From contig CM067568.1 in assembly GCA_034336665.1 (NCBI GenBank), positions 38,792,770-38,856,769 of the forward strand: 64,000 nt of DNA, read 5' to 3'. Below the pieces are notes generated by a model. That model searched no databases. It was given only the letters and a program-made list of their open reading frames with translations, and was not told the DNA's origin. This DNA is from Luscinia megarhynchos. Lineage: Eukaryota; Chordata; Aves; Passeriformes; Turdidae. Made by a program: the position numbers and the translations under genes. Positions 59,510-64,000 of this stretch are shown piece by piece. Each line of letters begins with the position of its first letter. Position 1 is the stretch's first letter.

Positions 59510-62500
59510 GTAAAGTCTGGCCTTTCCTCCTGTGCAGTTATCACAGTTTCTCCCTCCCTGTCTGTGCTCTGCTGGGGCAGTAAGTGGCTTGAGTTGTTTT
59601 AGGGGAACATAAAGATAGCTCTCCTGTGCTGCCACAGACCAGGAATCCGTATAGCCCAGTACTCTTCAGCAGTGGTTATCAGTGAATGCAGCGGAAAAGA
59701 GCAAGAGGAAGGCAAGCACACAAAAATTGATACACCCCTACAACTGTTCTTCCAGTTTTTGACTGTTTGCTGTTCAGGAGATTTCCTTATCTGTTCTTTT
59801 TTTCCAGTCATTTAGTTAATTGCAGCAAACCGGTCTGAATGCTTACATAAGAATTACATGGAAGTGTCTGAGTGCAAGTCACAGAACTGAGTGAAAGTCG
59901 TTTCCAAAGGCAAAGATATGAACATGACTGTCAGGGATCTCTGTAGAGGTCATATGGAATATGCAGATGTGAAGACCTTTGTCAGTTTTCTAGGCAGTTC
60001 CTGTGAAGCAATTGGAAGGAAGGACTGGAGAAGATCTTATGCCATCTGTCTTTGCATGCTGAATGTGCTGCTTTCTTCTCTTCAGCAGTCTTGATCTGTT
60101 TGTTTGAGGGCAGTGTGATGTGTTGAGTCTATTCCCTGATGATGAACTGGCATATGGAAAAGTGTTTTTCTTATTAGCAGAAAGGCCATTTTGTGGTCTG
60201 TGCCTGGCTGCAAAATAGGATATGCTGTAGCCAGCTAGTCTGTAGGTAGTTTTGTCCTCATTCTTCCTACCAGCTTGCTATGGAAGCTTCTCAGGGGGAC
60301 AGTTAAATATTGCTGAAAATTCTGCACGTTCTGCCTGCAATTGTATCTGAAAGACCTTGTGGATGAGTAGGCAGGTTGGAGAGAGTCAGATGGTGGCTTT
60401 GTACTTGCTGAGGATGTTGTTGGAATCTCTGCTCCCTTCCTTCTCAGTGCAGTAGACTTCTAGAAATGCCCTTCTCAGATTGCTCTTAAACTCTCCTGGT
60501 TTGCATTGCAGCTACTGGGTTTGGCTTTTTTTTTCCATAGTACGTAATGCCCTCTCAGAAAGTGAAGACAGAAAAATCTGCCAGGCAGACTGTGTCTGAA
60601 GTTGGATTGTATCATCTGCTCAGTTCACACTTACTCTTCAGGAAAAATGAAGGGGAAAGTATTTGCTCCAATAGGTGTAAACAAGTCCTAGAGGAGAGGG
60701 GAGGGTTCTCAGTACAAAGAGCATGTTTAGAATCTTACTTTCCTGGAGTAATTCTTTTCTGGCAGTCACAGTGTGGAAAATCCATTCAGTGGCTCATAAT
60801 TCATTTTCTCTTGCTGCTGGTCTGTGCATTTGTTCTGTTCCTCTCTGTGTCAGCCTCATGCCAATCTCCAGCTTGACTTGAGATGGTGACTGTTACTCAG
60901 AGAGGGAACTGTACTGTGAAACTTTTTTTTTTTTTAGCTTGTCTGGGTTTAAAATGGTGACAGTTTTTCCTACTCAAGTCAAAAGTTACGTTGGCCAGGA
61001 TTTAAGACATCTGCAGCCACATGAGTGCAACTGAGTCATCCTGCCTACCTAAACACAAAGATATCTGCAGCCTGTCGGCTTTTGTGTTGGCATAGCATGT
61101 GTCAGGGGAGAGAGGGGCAAACCTGCTGCTTGTTCATCTCTCCTGGCTATAGAAAGAATGGGGATCTTTCCACAATGCCAGGTCAGAACAGGTCTGCAGA
61201 CCTCTAAGGTCCTGGTATTACCAGGAGCCAATGATTCCTTTCTTGTGGCAAGACTCGCCGTGCTGGAAACAGTGGCATCACTGCTGCTATGTCAGTGCTA
61301 ATGAACTGTTTTTCAGGAAAGCCCTCAGAGAACCTTTTCCCCTAGACTGCTGACATTGCTTCAATAAAACTGAGGCATAACATGGAATGGACATTAAGGA
61401 ATTCCGAGTCTATGGGGTTGGGCTTTGCATTGGAGAGCATGTTGCTAGTGGGAGGCAGTGGGCAGGAAAAGGGTGGGAAATTCTGGGAAAGGCTTATAGA
61501 ATGAGACAGTCTTAAGAATCAGCATTTGGAATGGTGATGAGGTAGTGAGGAGGAGGCAGGGCAGTGAGAACTGCGTAAGGAGCCATTGTTGGGGAGAGTT
61601 ACAAGGGTGAACAAGAGAGAGACCAAGAGTCTGGCATGTAGGCAATAGGCTGCCTACCTGTGGGAGACCTGGGTTGTAGTCTGAGGCTTAATAAGGGCTC
61701 CTTTTAGAGCTATAGGCAATAAACTTCCCTGTTCTGGCCTCTATAAAATAGAGGAGACACTGAGGTATCAAAAACGTTATTCTACATTACAAGCAAACCA
61801 TGGTAACTAGCTAAAGAATCAGGTGGTGCTGGACCTTCAGATGTCCTGCTCCCAGCTACTGGTTATGGTTTCCGTCTTCTGGATGGGCAAATGTCCACTT
61901 TCCCATTGGAAACTACCATTACCTCTTTTATGGACATTCAAACAGCTGTAATTGTCAGAAAAGCTTCACTGAGCAACTGTGATATATGAAATGCCTACAA
62001 CTTTTCTCAGCCCTCACATATGCAAATCTGACACATTGTCTTGATTCTTAGAATGTTTTGCCTGACTTTGGTGCCAAGTGTTGCTGCCAACTCTTACTAT
62101 CTGCCCAACTTGGAAGCAGGGGCTCTTCTCTGTCCTGGAAATTACATGAATCACAGAGTCCTGTAAAGCTGGTTTGCTGACAGCATTAGGTATCAGAGCA
62201 GCATCTGGCTGTCTTCATAAGGCTGCTGTCCTCTTGGCTGTGTGAGAAATAGAAGTGCACAAATGAGTGGATAATGTTTATACCCAGCTTTGAAGGGAAG
62301 AAGCAGAAGGACTGATCTGTGCTGATCTGCCATGCTCCTGTGTCCTTGCACTGCAGCTCATGGTGTCACCTAGTGAGCGGGGTGCTCCAGAGGTGGAGAT
62401 AGGATGATTTAGGGTATGTTAGCTGTTCTGCCATAGCCAAGTGTTGCAAAAAGACAGCTTTCAAAGCTGGAGGGCGCCTCCTTGCTGTGAGATCTCCAGT

Positions 62501-62747
62501 TGTTCTCCCCCATCCTTGGCTGCCGGCCCTGCTGGAATTTCCAGCCTTCCTGAGTAACTCTTGGTAAGGACTGAGTAGATTCTTTTGTCTAATGAGCGTA
62601 TCACTCAACTTCTTAGCCTGTCCTGTAACCTTCTGACACATGATTTTGAAGTGGGAAGCATTGTCACTGACAATATTTGGGATCACTTGCATAAGAGTCT
62701 TTATCTGTTTCCTGGGCCATACAGCTGTGGAGTGAGCTTTGCTTGAT

Positions 62748-62935
62748 CATAGAATGGTTTGGGTTAGAAGGGCTCTTAAAGATCATCTAGTTCTAAGCCC
62801 CATGCCATGTGCAGGGACACCCTCCCCTGGACCTGGTCGCTCAGAGGCCAGTCCAGCCTGGCCTTAAACACTTCCATCTACACTTTTGGGCAACCTGTTC
62901 CAGTGCCTCACCACCCTCACAGTAAATTGTCATGT
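62748..62935 (-). mobile_element. CR1 LINE 3' end, minus orientation
   Basis: A clear reverse-complement CR1 tail: 'atagaatggtttgggttaga', then 'aaagatcatctagttctaag', 'ccatgtgcagggacaccctc', and 'ggcaacctgttccagtgcct' with 'caccaccctcacagtaaa'. It is 5'-truncated at about 62935 and fairly intact compared with the other copies here. Confidence 0.93.
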
Positions 62936-63400
62936 TGTCAGAGATGGTATGTGAAGTGTGATGCACCCTCCAGCTGCCAATCTTGTGGCTCCTCATAGTG
63001 CTGTGTACTACAGCAGGTATCCAGTGTTCAGTGGAAGACTGGGCTAGGTACAGGATTGCTAAGTACTTAAGAGGAGCTAGGTGACTTCAGGATTAGAAGA
63101 GCTCAGGGCTTTGTTTCCTCTGTCAAAGCTCTGCCTGCTAGACTGCACTTCTGTATCCTGTGGTAAGCAGGCAGCAGGTGTTGTTAGTTTCTGCTTTTAG
63201 CTGAGGCTTAGAGAGGAAAAGTAGGAAGGGGGAACTTGACATGTATCTGTTTTTTCAGGATTTCAGGCATCTGTGCCAGACTTTTTAAACCCATGGCTCC
63301 TTTTGGAGCCTATAGATGGGTGAGCTGCAGTGGTGAAATCTGTCCCCTTCCTTTCACCCATCAGAATCACTGAAGCCTTGAAGAGAAACCAACTGCAAAT

Positions 63401-63747
63401 GTAAATGACTTTCTGAGAAGAAAGTTATGTTGACTGTTACAGACCTCATCCACCTGGGGAAGGTTTCTCAGTATCACCCAAGGTGAGAGTGTAGCCGTTG
63501 CACTACTGCTGGTCCAGTGCACATGTGTATGTTCTTGCCTGCTGAACAAAGCTGTTGGGTTTTCTGCTCCTTTGAGAAGGCATTTAACCAATGAGAATTG
63601 CATATAAGATGGGGCAGTGTCTGAATAGCGCTTGACCAGTATCACCCCAGCGGTTTCATTCTCACCTTGGGTGATACTGAGAAACCTTGTTACAGTTAAT
63701 ATAAGTTGTAACAGTTAATATAAGTTCTCTCTCAGAAATACAATTAC
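63401..63747. repeat. Long imperfect inverted repeat (foldback element)
   Basis: The left arm (about 63401-63522) pairs with the right arm (about 63626-63747) around a centre at 63574. A 29-base core is perfect: 63460-63488 against 63660-63688 (key words TTTCTCAGTATCACCC and GGGTGATACTGAGAAA). Outside it, TTTCTGAGA (63410-63418) pairs with TCTCAGAAA (63730-63738), and further stretches match imperfectly without length change. The right arm also has a short tandem duplication of 'acagttaatataagtt' (63692-63725). It may be a MITE-like DNA transposon remnant or a hairpin transcript source; no family was recognised. Confidence 0.75.
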
Positions 63748-64000
63748 TTTAATAGTTTTTTTTCAGTGGTACCTTTTAAAATGCAAAACTTTTCCCATGG
63801 AGGCACACACCCCAGATGCCTGAGGGTTGTGCTGACTGTGCTTCACCAATCAGTTCTGCTCTTACTTGTCTTCTTGCATTTCTTGGCTTGGAGGGAATGT
63901 TACTTACTGTCAGCAGGGAGAATGCTGACAGGCTCTTCTCTGGGAGGAGAACACACAGGTCAATGTCACTGTTGTTAATTGAATCTCAGGTCCTTGTTCA

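Larger units (their letters stand above)
59510..64000 (+). other. FLVCR2: FLVCR2 intron 3 (runs off the window)
   Basis: The next expected coding segment (GLNAGAFYALS-like) was looked for to the window end and not found. The region contains a T13 run near 60922, a minus-strand CR1 fragment (62748-62935) and a long inverted repeat (63401-63747). Confidence 0.75.

Noticed and set aside
11951..61038. AP-1 consensus sites TGASTCA across the window (for example 11951, 26334, 36594, 41818, 46470, 52408, 54032, 54987, 61032).
   Set aside because: About nine seen against about eight expected for this word in 64 kb, so there is no enrichment. None has a full flanking TTTCNNNN or GAAA arrangement for a BATF-IRF composite element; the one at 36594 has TTTC at a spacing of three instead of four.
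63757..63800. A splice-acceptor-like TTTTTTTTCAG followed by an open frame, as FLVCR2 exon 4.
   Set aside because: The translation after it does not resemble the expected GLNAGAFYALS segment in the required phase.
1..64000. CRISPR arrays, operons, prophage or bacterial mobile elements.
   Set aside because: Spliced vertebrate genes and CR1 elements fill the window; there is no spaced direct-repeat array or prokaryotic gene structure.

Overview
This is a vertebrate nuclear window, almost certainly avian. The coding exons are short, separated by long introns and joined at GT-AG splice sites. The interspersed repeats I recognise are CR1-type LINE tails, with none of the Alu/B1-like SINEs expected in a mammal. 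Three genes of one known syntenic block lie in order on the + strand: JDP2, BATF and the 5' part of FLVCR2. That is the order downstream of FOS in amniotes. Species cannot be fixed from the sequence alone.

Layout. A CpG island at about 1-870 holds a TATA box with CRE-like and C/EBP-ATF-like sites and is the likely JDP2 promoter and non-coding first exon. JDP2 coding exons are at 11370-11570, 15554-15658 and 16491-16676 (163 residues), with a 3' UTR to about 17545. A 15-kb intergenic stretch follows, with CR1 copies and an orphan CpG island at about 19265-19845. BATF coding exons are at 32696-32761, 34568-34672 and 37072-37278 (125 residues), with a poly(A) signal at 37699. A 9-kb intergenic stretch leads to the FLVCR2 CpG island (about 46640-47700). 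FLVCR2 coding exons 1-3 are at 47151-47663, 58019-58160 and 59369-59509; the remaining exons lie beyond the window.

Function. JDP2 and BATF are small bZIP proteins of the AP-1 group that lack a classical transactivation domain. They dimerise with JUN-family and related partners on TRE/CRE or composite elements. Their bZIP exons have the same length, phase and split point, which supports an origin by tandem duplication. FLVCR2 is an unrelated multi-pass major facilitator transporter (choline, earlier reported haem) that is only a neighbour.

I found no operon-like, CRISPR-like or otherwise new system. The points most worth a second look are a long imperfect inverted repeat at 63401-63747, an orphan CpG island at 19.3-19.8 kb, a CpG-rich patch in BATF intron 2 beside an alternative ATG that would encode a zipper-only BATF, and a K-to-R change at a BATF residue used for IRF contact.
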